From: JAKFDI01 sp036676235
GTDB taxonomy: Bacteria > Pseudomonadota > Gammaproteobacteria > Burkholderiales > Burkholderiaceae_C
NCBI GenBank assembly: GCA_036676235.1
Contig: JAKFDI010000033.1
Span: forward strand, 83,063 to 147,062
Direction of reading: 5' to 3'
Length of the DNA stretch: 64,000 nucleotides
This document shows, piece after piece, positions 53,635 through 63,300 of the stretch (positions within the stretch are counted from its first letter, which is position 1; each line of letters starts with the position of its first letter). Under the pieces are notes generated by a model. The model searched no databases and was not told the origin of the DNA. It saw only the letters and a program-made list of their open reading frames with translations. A program made the position numbers and the translations under genes.

Positions 53635-54951
53635 TCAGCGCGCCGTCATCAGGCGCGGCAGGTAGGTGATGAGGTCGGGCAGCGCGGCGCAGATCAAGAG
53701 ACCCACCGCCTGCAGCAGGAAGAACGGCACGATGCCGCGGTACACCTGCGCCATGCCCAGATGCGGCGGCAAGGTGCCCTTGATGTAGAACAGCGTGTAG
53801 CCGAAGGGTGGGCTGATGAAGCCCATCTGGATCGTGATGGCGTAGAGCACGCCGAACCAGAGTTCATCGAAGCCGAGCGTGCGCACGATGGGCAGGAACA
53901 CCGGCACGGTGAGCAGGATGATCCCGATCTCGTCGAGCACCGTGCCGAGGAACACCAGCAGGAGCAGCATGGCGCCGAGCACCATCCAGCGGTTCACCTC
54001 GAGCCCGCGGATGAAGTCGAGCAGCGCGTCGGCGCCGCCCAGGCCCGTGAAGATCGCGACGTAAGCCTTCGCGCCGATGGTGATCCACAGGATCATGGAC
54101 GTGGCCTTGAGTGCATCCGTGCCCGCCTCGCGCAGCATCGCGACGTTCACCTTGCGCGCCAGCAGCGCCGGCACCAGCGCACCGCCCACGCCCACAGCCG
54201 CCGACTCGGTGGGCGTGGCGATGCCGAAGAAGATCGAGCCGAGGATCAGCGCGATCAGCAGCGCCGGCATCACCAGCGCCTTCAGCGCGATGAGCTTCTC
54301 GCACAGCGGCACCTGTGTGGCGCTGCGGTCCAGCGGCACCCACTCGGGCCTGAGCCATCCGACGACAACGATGTAGGCGATGTACAGCCCCGCGAGGATC
54401 AGCCCCGGCACGATGCCCGCAATCAGCATCTGCCCGATCGAGATCTGTGCCGTGACGGCGTAGACGATGGTCAGCACCGACGGCGGGATCAGGATGCCCA
54501 GCGTCCCCGATGCGCAGATGGTGCCCAGCGCCAGCTCGGGCTTGTAGCCGCGCTTGAGCATCTCGGGCAGTGCGAGGATGCCCATGGCGGTGACGGCCGC
54601 GCCCACCACGCCGGTCATCGCCGCCATCACCACGCAGATCACCACCGTGCCGACGGCCAGGCCGCCGCGCAGCCGGCCGAACCACAGCTCCATCGCGCGG
54701 TAGAGCTGCTCGATCACCCCCGAGCGCTGCAGGATGCAGGCCATCAGGATGAACAGCGGAATGGCGAGCAGCGCCTCCGACTTCATGGTGTCGAAGATCT
54801 GCAGCACCAGCACCACGACGGCGCTCTCGTTCCACAGCGTCACCGTGAAGAGCAGCGACAGGCCGCCGAGCACGAATGCGATGGGCAGGCCGCTGAGCAT
54901 GAACAGCGTGAGGCCGCCGAACATGAGCACGAGGATCGTCGTCGAGCTCAT
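53635..54951 (-). CDS. TRAP transporter large permease (DctM)
   Basis: The main membrane subunit of a sodium-coupled TRAP carboxylate importer, 438 residues with about 12 hydrophobic helices. Family blocks are visible: FDTMKSEALLAIPLFILMAC near residue 55, the conserved GTLGILIPPS (about 150-160) and the late QMGFISPPFGYTLFYIKG. Its start overlaps the dctQ stop by four bases (ATGA), and it precedes mvaA, so a substrate feeding HMG-CoA reductase, such as mevalonate, is likely. That substrate is inferred from context only. Confidence 0.92.
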   Translation of the reverse strand: MSSTTILVLMFGGLTLFMLSGLPIAFVLGGLSLLFTVTLWNESAVVVLVLQIFDTMKSEALLAIPLFILMACILQRSGVIEQLYRAMELWFGRLRGGLAVGTVVICVVMAAMTGVVGAAVTAMGILALPEMLKRGYKPELALGTICASGTLGILIPPSVLTIVYAVTAQISIGQMLIAGIVPGLILAGLYIAYIVVVGWLRPEWVPLDRSATQVPLCEKLIALKALVMPALLIALILGSIFFGIATPTESAAVGVGGALVPALLARKVNVAMLREAGTDALKATSMILWITIGAKAYVAIFTGLGGADALLDFIRGLEVNRWMVLGAMLLLLVFLGTVLDEIGIILLTVPVFLPIVRTLGFDELWFGVLYAITIQMGFISPPFGYTLFYIKGTLPPHLGMAQVYRGIVPFFLLQAVGLLICAALPDLITYLPRLMTAR

Positions 54952-55478
54952 TCCAGCACCTCATGCGCGATGGTCGGCGCCGCGTCGGGGTCGAGCAGCA
55001 GCACCACGTAGTCGGCCAGCGCCTGCAGCAGCATCAGCACGAGCGCCAGCGGCACGGCCGCTTTCGCCGGCCAGATCGGCGGGTTCCAGGCCGAGAAGCT
55101 GGTCTCGCGGTACAGCCAGGCGCTCCAGGCCGCGGGGGCGCTGTAGTAGAGAAGGATCGCGCAGAAGGCGACGATCACCGGGTAGTTGATGAGGTCGAGC
55201 CGGCGGTTCCAGCGCGCGCTCAGCCGCTGGCGCAGCACGTCGAGCGCCACATGGCCGCGCAGGTGCAGCAGGTACGGGCCGCCCAGCAGGAAGTAGGGGC
55301 CGAACAGCAACACCGCCAGCTCCATTGCCCAGACCGTGGGTGCGTCGAACACGTAGCGGGCCACCACCTCATAGAGCATGACGGGCACGACCACCGCCAT
55401 CGCCCACAGCGTGGTCTGGAAGATGGCGCGGTTGATGCGCGTGACGGCCGCGGCCGTCACGAGGAGCCAGTGAGACAC
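54948..55478 (-). CDS. TRAP transporter small permease (DctQ)
   Basis: A 176-residue protein with four hydrophobic helices, the small subunit that pairs with DctM. The block VPVMLYEVVARYVFDAPTVW, with the E and RY(V)F typical of DctQ, is clear. I start at the GTG at 55478 (VSHWLL) because the first membrane helix follows and an AAAGG lies about 10 bases upstream; the ATG at 55532 is possible. Between dctP and this gene lies a 297-base gap filled by a REP-like repeat. Confidence 0.85.
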   Translation of the reverse strand: MSHWLLVTAAAVTRINRAIFQTTLWAMAVVVPVMLYEVVARYVFDAPTVWAMELAVLLFGPYFLLGGPYLLHLRGHVALDVLRQRLSARWNRRLDLINYPVIVAFCAILLYYSAPAAWSAWLYRETSFSAWNPPIWPAKAAVPLALVLMLLQALADYVVLLLDPDAAPTIAHEVLE

Positions 55479-55565
55479 GAGAGGCAGCCTTTCGTAGAGG
55501 GCTGGCGGGGAGCACACGTCCCGCCGCCGCAAGCGCCCTTTCGGACACGGGGATCAACCCCCGAG

Positions 55566-55710
55566 CCCGTTCGTCCTGAGGTTGTATTCCGACTGCCCTG
55601 AGGTATCGAAGGGAGGACCTGTCACGCGGAGCGCGGGGCTTCGATACCTCAGCCCGAACGGGGTGGGGTTGTGCTCCGCGAAAACTCCGGGTTTTGAAGT
55701 ATCGAACCCG
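55566..55710. repeat. REP-like palindromic element inside the TRAP operon
   Basis: CTGAGGTATCGAAG (55598-55611) and CTTCGATACCTCAG (55639-55652) form a perfect 14-bp inverted repeat, flanked by CCCGTTCG (55566-55573) and CGAACGGG (55655-55662). A related smaller stem (CGGGTT ... AACCCG, about 55688-55709) follows. The CCGTTCG-CTGAG-CGAAG pattern is that of REP/BIME elements common in proteobacteria. It lies between dctP and dctQ and may protect the dctP message and lower expression of the permease genes. Confidence 0.8.
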
Positions 55711-55775
55711 CCGCCGCGCCGCGCTCCGATCTCGGCCCACGGCGGCATGCGGAGGAACGAAGAAGGGTTGGCGCC

Positions 55776-56825
55776 CTACGCGATCAGCCCCAGGTCCTTC
55801 ATGAACGCCACCTGGCTGTCGAGAATCTTCGTCGCCAGCGCATCGCCCTTGGTCGCCGCGCGCCACGCCGTCATGGCCTTCGGCCGCGCCGCGGCGATGT
55901 CGGCCGCATCGAAGTTGATGATCTCGCAGCCCTTGGCGCGGTACTTCGCAAGCACCGTCACGTCGGCCACGAGGATGTGCTGGCGCAGCGCACCCGACAC
56001 CTCGCGCGCCGCCACGGCGAGCGCCGCCTTGAAGTCGGCCGGCAGCTTGTCGTAGGCGCCGCGGTTGGCGACGTAGGCCGTGGCGGTCGTCGGCTGATGC
56101 ACGCCCGGCAGCACGACATACTTCGCCACTTCCGCGAGGCCCGCCTCGAAGTTGGCCGTCAGGTCGCCGCGGTCGGCGAAGTCGATCACGCCCTTGTCGA
56201 GCGCCGAGTACACCTCGCCGGTGGGCAGCGGCGTCACGGAGACACCGAACGCACCCATGACCGACGACGCGAGGCCCACGAAGCGGCCCTTCTTGCCTGC
56301 GAGGTCGGCGATCTTGCGCACCGGCACCTTCGAGTGCAGCGGCTCCTGCCCGTAGACCGTGGGTGCGATGTAGTGCAGGCCCGCCGGGCCATACGCCTGG
56401 CGCGCGAGTTCAAGGCCGCCACGCTCGTAGAACCAGGCCTCGTACTGGTCGCTCTCGGGAAAACCGAAGGGAATGGTGCTGGTGAAGGCGAACGACGGGA
56501 TCTTGCCGGCCTCGTAGCCGTCGAAGGTCTTCATCAGTTCGAAGGCGCCGCCGCGCACTGCGTCGAAGGCCTGCGCCGCCGGCACGATCTGCCCCGCCGA
56601 GAACAGGTTGATCTTGAAGCGCCCGCCGGTGAGTTCGGCCACGCGGGCGACGAACTTCTCCTCGTACTTCTGCGGCGTGGTGCCGCCATCCCACAGCGCC
56701 TGCATGCGCCAGGTCACGCTCGCGCTCTGGGCGCGGGCCAGTTGCGGCGCGGCAGCGGTCAGCGCCGCGGCCCCGGCCAGGGCGCCGCGGATCACGCCGC
56801 GTCGTTGGATCTTGCGTTCGTTCAT
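55776..56825 (-). CDS. TRAP transporter solute-binding protein (DctP)
   Basis: Periplasmic receptor of the TRAP importer, 349 residues. The N-terminus has a twin-arginine-like signal (KIQRRGVIRGALAGAAAL) with cleavage near ARA-QS. The DctP fold is recognisable from WDGGTTPQKYEEKFVARVAE, the helix-hinge GEVYSALDKGVIDFADRGDL (carrying the substrate-contact region) and VAKYVVLPGVHQPT. The ATG at 56825 was chosen because upstream residues precede the signal. First gene of the operon; its promoter region carries a MocR-type operator. Confidence 0.9.
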   Translation of the reverse strand: MNERKIQRRGVIRGALAGAAALTAAAPQLARAQSASVTWRMQALWDGGTTPQKYEEKFVARVAELTGGRFKINLFSAGQIVPAAQAFDAVRGGAFELMKTFDGYEAGKIPSFAFTSTIPFGFPESDQYEAWFYERGGLELARQAYGPAGLHYIAPTVYGQEPLHSKVPVRKIADLAGKKGRFVGLASSVMGAFGVSVTPLPTGEVYSALDKGVIDFADRGDLTANFEAGLAEVAKYVVLPGVHQPTTATAYVANRGAYDKLPADFKAALAVAAREVSGALRQHILVADVTVLAKYRAKGCEIINFDAADIAAARPKAMTAWRAATKGDALATKILDSQVAFMKDLGLIA

Positions 56826-56872
56826 CGGTTTGTCTCCGTTGGTTTTGGTTTCGACGCGCCGCAGGTTATAGA

Positions 56873-56947
56873 TACAGTTTGGCTGCAGCAAGGTACAGTT
56901 TCAGGTCAATTTGCGTAGCTGTACCCGTTCATCGGCAGGAACAGTTT
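56873..56947. promoter_or_regulatory. MocR-type operator: spaced TACAGTTT repeats
   Basis: TACAGTTT occurs at 56873-56880 and 56894-56901 (21 bases apart, two helical turns). AACAGTTT lies at 56940-56947, and an inverted half-site AGCTGTACC at 56917-56925. Two direct repeats plus an inverted one on the same helical face is the arrangement used by MocR/PdxR-type regulators. The region lies between dctP and the MocR gene and would let that protein control both. Confidence 0.7.
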
Positions 56948-56955
56948 CCGATCAC

Positions 56956-58359
56956 ATGGCGGCAACCCCTCCTTCTTCGGCACCGGTCACCCGCGTCGGC
57001 GCGCTCGTCGAGCGGCTCGCGGCGCTGATCGACAAGGGCCTGCTCGCGCCCGGCGACCGCCTGCGCTCGATCCGCGAAGGCGCGGTCGAAGAGGGCGTGT
57101 CGCGCAACACCATGGTCGAGGCCTACGACCGGCTCGTTGCCATGGGCTACGCCGAGGCGCGCCGCGGCTCGGGCTACTTCGTGCAGCGCGTGGCGCGGGC
57201 GCGGGGGCATGAGACGCCGGCGCATGTGGCCGAGGCGGTGGACGGCGTGTCGCTGCTGCGAGAGCAGCTCGAGCAGCACTACGAAGTGCGCGTGGGCGAC
57301 GGCCGGCCGCCCGCGTCGTGGATGGAAGGCTCGGAACTCGGCCAATACCTGCGCCACCCGCGGTCGCCGCTGCACAGCGCGATCGAACACGGCTACGGCA
57401 GTCCGTGGGGCTTTGCGCCGCTGCGCGAACGCATTGCGCTGGCGATGGCCGAGCGCGCCATTCACGTCGCAACGAATCAGGTGCTGCTCACGCACGGGGC
57501 CAACCACGCGCTCGATCTCGTGGTACGCCACCTGCTCGCGCCGGGCGACGCCGTGCTGGTCGACAGCCCCGGCTACTACCCGCTGTTCAGCAAGCTGCGC
57601 CTCGCCAAGGTGAACCTGATCGGCGTGCGCCGCCGCGGCGACGGGCCGGACCTCGAAGACCTCGAAGCCAAGGCCGCGGCGCACCGGCCGAAGGCCTTCT
57701 TCACGCAGTCGCTCGGCCACAACCCGGTCGGCGGCTCCATCACCCTGCCCGCCGCGCACCGGCTGCTGCAGATCGCCACGCGCCACGGCTTCCTCGTGGT
57801 GGAGGACGACCCCTTTGCCGACCTGCTGCCCGCCGGCGCCGCACGTCTGGCCGCGCTCGACCAGCTCGAGCGTGTGATCTACATCAGCAGCTTTTCCAAG
57901 ACGCTGTCGGCGAGCCTGCGCGTGGGCTATGTGGCGGCGTCCGCGCCGGTGGCGCAGGCGCTGTGCGATCTCAAGATGGTCACGCTCGTCACGACCTCGG
58001 ACTATGTCGAGCGCCTCGTGCACCAGCTCATCGTCGGCGGCCAGTACCGCCGCCATCTGCGCCGCCTGCGCTCCCGCCTGGAGTCGGTGACAGTGCCGGC
58101 GCTCGAGACGCTGGCGGCGCTGGGTCTGAAGGTGCGTGCGGACCCGGGCGGTGCCTATTACCTCTGGGCTGAACTGCCCGCGAGCATCGACGAGCGCCAG
58201 CTGGCTCGCGATGCGGCCGCACGCGGCATCTTCCTCGCACCGGGCCATGTGTTCATGCCGGAGCGCCAGCAGAGTGCGCAGGCGCTGCGCATCAATGTGG
58301 CCTACGCCAACGATCCGCGCTTCATGGCGTTCATGCGCGAGGCGCTGGCGGGGCAGTGA
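56956..58359 (+). CDS. MocR-family (GntR/aminotransferase) regulator
   Basis: A 467-residue regulator with an N-terminal GntR-type winged helix (about 12-76: LAPGDRLRSIREGAVEEGVSRNTMVEAYDRL) and a fold-type I aminotransferase domain (about 110-467). The pyridoxal-phosphate lysine is K315 in SSFSKTLSA, with the D of EDDPFAD and the N of SLGHNPVGG also in place, so the effector site is probably intact. Start at the ATG 56956 is preferred over a TTG at 56911 because the operator repeats lie between. It is divergent from the TRAP-mvaA operon, its likely target. Confidence 0.9.
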   Translation: MAATPPSSAPVTRVGALVERLAALIDKGLLAPGDRLRSIREGAVEEGVSRNTMVEAYDRLVAMGYAEARRGSGYFVQRVARARGHETPAHVAEAVDGVSLLREQLEQHYEVRVGDGRPPASWMEGSELGQYLRHPRSPLHSAIEHGYGSPWGFAPLRERIALAMAERAIHVATNQVLLTHGANHALDLVVRHLLAPGDAVLVDSPGYYPLFSKLRLAKVNLIGVRRRGDGPDLEDLEAKAAAHRPKAFFTQSLGHNPVGGSITLPAAHRLLQIATRHGFLVVEDDPFADLLPAGAARLAALDQLERVIYISSFSKTLSASLRVGYVAASAPVAQALCDLKMVTLVTTSDYVERLVHQLIVGGQYRRHLRRLRSRLESVTVPALETLAALGLKVRADPGGAYYLWAELPASIDERQLARDAAARGIFLAPGHVFMPERQQSAQALRINVAYANDPRFMAFMREALAGQ

Positions 58360-59335
58360 GGGCCATGTACTGCGCGATGACCTCGTCGAAGCTCGCATCG
58401 GCCTTCAGGCCGAGCCTGTCCGCACGCCGGCTCTGAAACCGCGCCGGCCAGCCGCCGACGATGCGCGAGACCGCGGCATCCGGTTCGATGCGAACCCGCG
58501 CGGCCACCTCCCGGCCCGCCTTGCGTTCCAGCGCCTGCAGCATCTGCGCGACGCTCACCGTCAAGGCCGGCAGATTCAACGCCGTGCGCCCGCCGAATGC
58601 TTCGCGCGATGCTTCGGCCACAGCCAAGATGCCGGCGATTGTCGTGGCCGGGGACGCCAGCGCGACCTCGGTCGACGGGTCGACCGGGCACACCGCCGGC
58701 ACACCGGCCAGCGGCTCGCGCACGATGCCGGACAGAAAGCTCGACGCCGCGCCGTTCGGCCGGCCCGGGCGCACCGACACCGTCATGAGCCGTGCGGCGC
58801 GTCCGTCGATGAAACCCTTGCGCGTGTAGTCGGCGACCCACTGTTCGCAGATGAACTTGTGAATGCCGTAGCTCGATTGCGGCGTGGGCAGCGTGTCGTC
58901 GTGCACGACGGAAGGCAAGGCGATGGCCGGATCGTTGCCGAACACCGCGACCGAACTCGAGAAGAAGAACAGCGGCGCCCGCTGCGTTCTCGCGCTCTGG
59001 TGGCGCAGGCCGTCGAGCAAGCACCGTGTCGCATCGAGGTTGGCACGCAGGCCAAGGTCGAAGTCGGCTTCGCATTCGGCTGACACGGCCGACGCGAGGT
59101 GGAACACCGCATCCGCCTCGCTCGCCAGCACCGCATCCATGCGCTGCAGCAGGTCGCCGGCGAGGACCGTCACGCGCGGGTCGGCCGCCAGATCAAGCGG
59201 CGGCGCCGCCACATCGGCAAGCAGGATGGCGCCGATCGGCTGCCCGCCCAAGCGGCCGCGCTGCAGGAGGGCGCGCGCCAGCAGGCTGCCAAGAAAGCCG
59301 GCACCGCCGGTGATCAGGATCTTCATATCGGGCAT
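58331..59335 (-). CDS. denD: D-erythronate 2-dehydrogenase-like SDR (DenD)
   Basis: A 334-residue extended short-chain dehydrogenase. The NAD loop GGAGFLGSLLARALL is near residue 8, followed by DVAAPP and the catalytic triad S in FTSS-like FFFSSSVAVFG and Y-K in SSYGIHKFICE. The block SVRPGRPNGAASSFLSGIVREPLAG is a DenD signature as I remember it; DenD oxidises D-erythronate at C2. No erythronate-pathway partner (OtnK/C/I) is present, so the substrate remains open. Start at 59335 or at the Met three codons later. Overlaps the MocR 3' end by 29 bases. Confidence 0.75.
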   Translation of the reverse strand: MPDMKILITGGAGFLGSLLARALLQRGRLGGQPIGAILLADVAAPPLDLAADPRVTVLAGDLLQRMDAVLASEADAVFHLASAVSAECEADFDLGLRANLDATRCLLDGLRHQSARTQRAPLFFFSSSVAVFGNDPAIALPSVVHDDTLPTPQSSYGIHKFICEQWVADYTRKGFIDGRAARLMTVSVRPGRPNGAASSFLSGIVREPLAGVPAVCPVDPSTEVALASPATTIAGILAVAEASREAFGGRTALNLPALTVSVAQMLQALERKAGREVAARVRIEPDAAVSRIVGGWPARFQSRRADRLGLKADASFDEVIAQYMALTAPPAPRA

Positions 59336-59558
59336 CGCTCCGGTGCACGGGGCGCCATTCATCTTCGCCGCATGATGGCCTCGTCGCAAGCGCCGCTGTC
59401 CATTCATGCCCGAACTCATCGGCTCCGACCATCTGGGCTCGGGTGGCCTGATGCAAGGGCAACGCACGCCGACACGCAAGCGTTCCGGCCGCTTCGCGGC
59501 GATGAACGGCGCGCCGGCCAAGGGTGGCGTCCGTGGCGAAGCCACCCTGCCGGCCTCG

Positions 59559-59930
59559 TCACACCCGGATCACTTCGCCCTTGAGCGACCAGAGGATTGC
59601 CAGAACTTCGCTGCGCGTACCGGGGTCGATGCTGTGGGTCTCGAGTGCCGCCATCGCGTCGTCGACGACTGCCACGAACTCCTGCTCGCTGACGTTCATG
59701 CCACGATGCGTCGTCAGCATGTCGCGCCCACCGTAGGTCTGGGGACCACCCGCCCCCGCGCAGAAGAAATCGATCACGTGCTGTTCGACGCGTTCCATGT
59801 TTTCGCTGGCCCCGTAGCGGGCATTCACCAGCGGGTTGGCCATGTGGTTCTCGATCAGGGTGCGCGTGATGCGGGCAATGCCGTCGCGCTCTCCGAGTCG
59901 TTCGTACAGCGAGGTGTTGAGTTGGCTCAT
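59559..59930 (-). CDS. Group I truncated hemoglobin
   Basis: A 123-residue heme protein. The proximal histidine is H75 in GGRDMLTTHRGMNVSEQEF, and the family pair DFFCAGAGGP (about 54-63) is present. The B-helix position usually held by the Phe-Tyr pair (FYxRVLADP) reads LIENHMANP here, so the ligand-stabilising tyrosine appears to be absent, as in an ENHxxNP subgroup of bacterial trHbs. RBS AGGAG is seven bases before the ATG. Downstream partner of the 70-residue gene, with 52 bases between. Confidence 0.88.
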   Translation of the reverse strand: MSQLNTSLYERLGERDGIARITRTLIENHMANPLVNARYGASENMERVEQHVIDFFCAGAGGPQTYGGRDMLTTHRGMNVSEQEFVAVVDDAMAALETHSIDPGTRSEVLAILWSLKGEVIRV

Positions 59931-59982
59931 GTTCGTGCTCCTGGCAATGTGAGGTTGTCGGTGAATCGAATGTGGGAACGAC

Positions 59983-60195
59983 TCACGCAGAGCGGATTCG
60001 CAACAGCCGCAACCACGAGGCGTATTCGAGGCTGCCCGCCGTGTCGGCGGCACCGGTCAGACCGGCAGCGAGATCGTCGAGCGCTCGCGTCAACGCGGGG
60101 TGTGCCGGGCCTGCGGACTTCGGAGTGCGGGTTTCAGCAGACGGCGCATCCGCGTCCTCGGCGAGCGGGGGAACGTAAAGATCTAGGACATGCAT
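59983..60195 (-). CDS. Small acidic protein of unknown function (70 aa)
   Basis: A 70-residue product starting MHVLDLYVPPLAEDADAP, with a C-terminal helix ending LEYASWLRLLRIRSA. No signal peptide or known motif. AAGGAGC sits six bases before the ATG, an unusually strong RBS, so it is likely translated. It is upstream of the truncated hemoglobin gene on the same strand and divergent from the large regulator, which suggests that the two are a small operon controlled from the shared 130-base region. Confidence 0.65.
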   Translation of the reverse strand: MHVLDLYVPPLAEDADAPSAETRTPKSAGPAHPALTRALDDLAAGLTGAADTAGSLEYASWLRLLRIRSA

Positions 60196-60325
60196 GGCTT
60201 GCTCCTTGCGGTTAGGGCGCCGGCACATCCGGCGCAACGCCACGATGCCGAGGCGGCGTTCCTGAATCGTTCCTGGGCGTTCACGTGCTTGCGAGGGGCA
60301 GGGGCCAGCCGCACACTGGGTTGCC

Positions 60326-63300
60326 ATGAACACCCCTGTGCTCCACCCCTCGGCCGACCCGCCACTGCCGCTGGCCGTTCACGTGCTGGGGCGCTTCGCG
60401 GTGAGCCTCGGGTCGGCCGAAGTCCCGGCCGATCAATGGCCCAGCCTGCGCGCGGCGCATCTGGTGCAACTGCTGAGCCTGCAGCCACGACATCGCATGA
60501 ACCGCGACCAGGTCATCGATGCACTTTGGCCCCAACTCGACCCCCAAGCCGGAGCCGCCAACCTGCGCAAGGCCACGCATCACGCGCGACAAGCGCTGGG
60601 GCGCCACGATGCGATCGTCGTGCAAGGCGGCGAGCTTGCACTCTGGCCGGACCGCCCCCTGACGGTGGATGCGCACGTGTTCTCGCGCCTGGCAGAGGCC
60701 GCGCTCGCACGCCATGACGCCGCCGAATGCGCGGAGGCCGCACGTGCGTATACCGGAGGACTGCTCCCCGGCGCCCGCTACGAGGCCTGGACGGAAGTTG
60801 CACGCGAGCGCCTGCACGCGAGCCATCTCGATCTGCTGCGCGCGAGCGCGCAGTGGGACACGCTCGCCCATCTCGAGCCCACAGACGAACCGGCGCACCG
60901 CGCGCTGATGCAGCGGGAGCTCGAGGCAGGCAACCGCGCCGCGGCGTTGCGCTGGTATGCCCATTTGCGCGAGGGCTTGCAGCAGTCACTGGCGGTCTTG
61001 CCGGACCGGCAGACCGAAGCGCTGTACGAGCGGTGTCTCGCGGGGCTGCAGTCGAGCGGCCCCGCGTTCGTCGGACGCGCCGTTGAACTTGCGCAGTTGA
61101 CGGCCTGGCTGGGCGCGGCGGGCGACGAACGGCCTGGCTGCATCGTGTTGTCCGGGCCAGGCGGCATTGGCAAGACCGCACTTTGCCGCGAGATCGGATC
61201 GCAAGCGTGCGACCGCGGCTGGAGCGTGTTGCGCATCGACGTGACCCACAGCGGGCGGGCCTATGCGGTCGTGTCGGGAATCGTCGAACGGTTGCTGCTG
61301 GCAGACCGCGGCCTGCTCGACCGCATCGGCGTGGGCGCGCGCAATGTGCTGGCGCTGCTCAACCCACTCGCCGCGCCGGCCGACGCCCTGCCGGGGCCGC
61401 TCGGCCGCCATCAGGTGGTGGGCGCGGTGCGGCGGCTCCTCGTTGCGTCGTCGGGCGGCGGCGATGTGCTGCTGCAGATCGACGACGCGCATCTTGCCGA
61501 CGACGCGGACGTGGACGTGCTGCTGCAGCTGGCTGTGTCCGGGGCGCCTGTCTGCGTGCTGGTTTCTGCGCGTCCCGCCGCACCCGGAACCACGTTGGCT
61601 CGGGGCATCGCCCGCTTGCAGCATGCCGAGGTGCTGAAGCTCCAGGAACTGCAGCCGCTGGACGAAGAAGAGTGCCGCCGGCTCGTGCTGCGGGTGGCGG
61701 CCAAGCCGCTGCCGGGCAGCATCATCTCCGGCGTGCTGCGTTCCGCAGATGGCAATCCGTTTGCCGCGATCGAACTCGCGCGCTGTGCTGTGACCACCGG
61801 GCGCAGCCGCTTGCCCACCAGCGCGAGCGACGCCGTGCTGGAGCGGCTGTGCGACGTGCCCGACCACGCGCTCGCGCTGCTCAAGTGGCTGGCCCTGTGC
61901 GGCGACCGGTTCGACGTCGCCACCATCGAGGCGCTCGCCGACAGTGCGCAGGCGGTGCCGATGATCGCGGTGGACGCCTGCCTGAGCGAGGGCGTGCTGG
62001 TGCCGTCGGACAGTCACTTCCGGTTCCGGCACGAGCTGGTCCGCCAGGCACTCGTCGACCAGATTCCGCCCCATCGCCGTGTGGCCATGCACCGGCGCAT
62101 CGCCGAACTGCTGACCGAGCAGGACGCTGGACCGGCCGCCATTGCACGCCACTGGCTGAAGGCGGGCCGGCCCCGCGACGCCGTGGCGTGGCTGCTGGCC
62201 GCGGCACGCGATGCGGTACGGGTGGCTGCGTTCGGCGATGCCTTGCACCACCTCGAGCCGCTGCTGGCCTGCGAGCCGCGTCACCCCGAGGCTCTGCGGC
62301 TGCGCGCCGAGTCGCTCGACGCGATGGGCGAGCCTGCGGCGCTCGCGGCCTATCACCTTGCCGCTGAAGCCGCGGATGAGCCTATGTCGCATGACCTGTT
62401 GGCGAAGGCGGCGCTCGCGCAGGTGAAGCAAGGCGACCCCAAGGGGGCCCTCGTGCTGCTGGAGCGGCTGCGGCCCGGCAGTGTCGAAGGCAAGCTGTGC
62501 GAGGCCCTCGCCTACAGCGGTGCGGCTGCGCTCGGCGTGGCCGATCCGGCCATCGGCACGGCGAAGGCGGCCGTGGCGCGGCGGCTGGCGCTTCAGACAG
62601 GTGACACGGCTTCGATCGTCGTTGCATCGTGGGCTCAGGCGGCAGCCGCACATGCCCGGGGCGAGCTTCACCAGAGCGTCTGGGCCGATCTTCAGGAGAC
62701 GATCCATGTGCCGCATCTGGCGGTGCGTGTGTTCGACGGCCATCTGTGCATCACGCAGCGCTTTCTCTATGGCGCGCGGCCGTATCCGGAGGTGATCGCC
62801 TTCGCGGACGCGCTGGCCACCGAGGCGAGCCGTCTCGGCGCCGCGCGCGGTCGGGCGTTCGGCACCACCTTGCGCGGCGAGGCGCAGTGGCTCGCCGGCG
62901 ACCTTGCCGCTGCGCGTCGCGACCTCGTCGAGGGCGCGCGACTGCACCACGCCATCGGCGGGCACGTCGGCCAAGCGCTGTCGCTGCAGCGTCTGGCCGA
63001 GGTGTCGCTGCACGAGGGGCGCCGCGACGAGGCCAGATCGTTGATCGACGAGGCGCTGGACCTGGCTCGGCAAACCGATATCGGATTCCACCTGCTCGAC
63101 CGGATCTATGGCACGCGGATCGTGATGCATGCCGACGAGCCGAGCGCCGCGCTGCATGTGATGCAGGACGCCGCAGCATCGGTACGCGGGCCGCTGGAGA
63201 CATGCCCGGGATGCCGCATCACGTTTGCGGTGCCGGCCGCCATCGCGGCGGCACGGGCCGGAGAGGTCGAGCTCGCCGAGACGCACGAGTCGCAGTGCGC

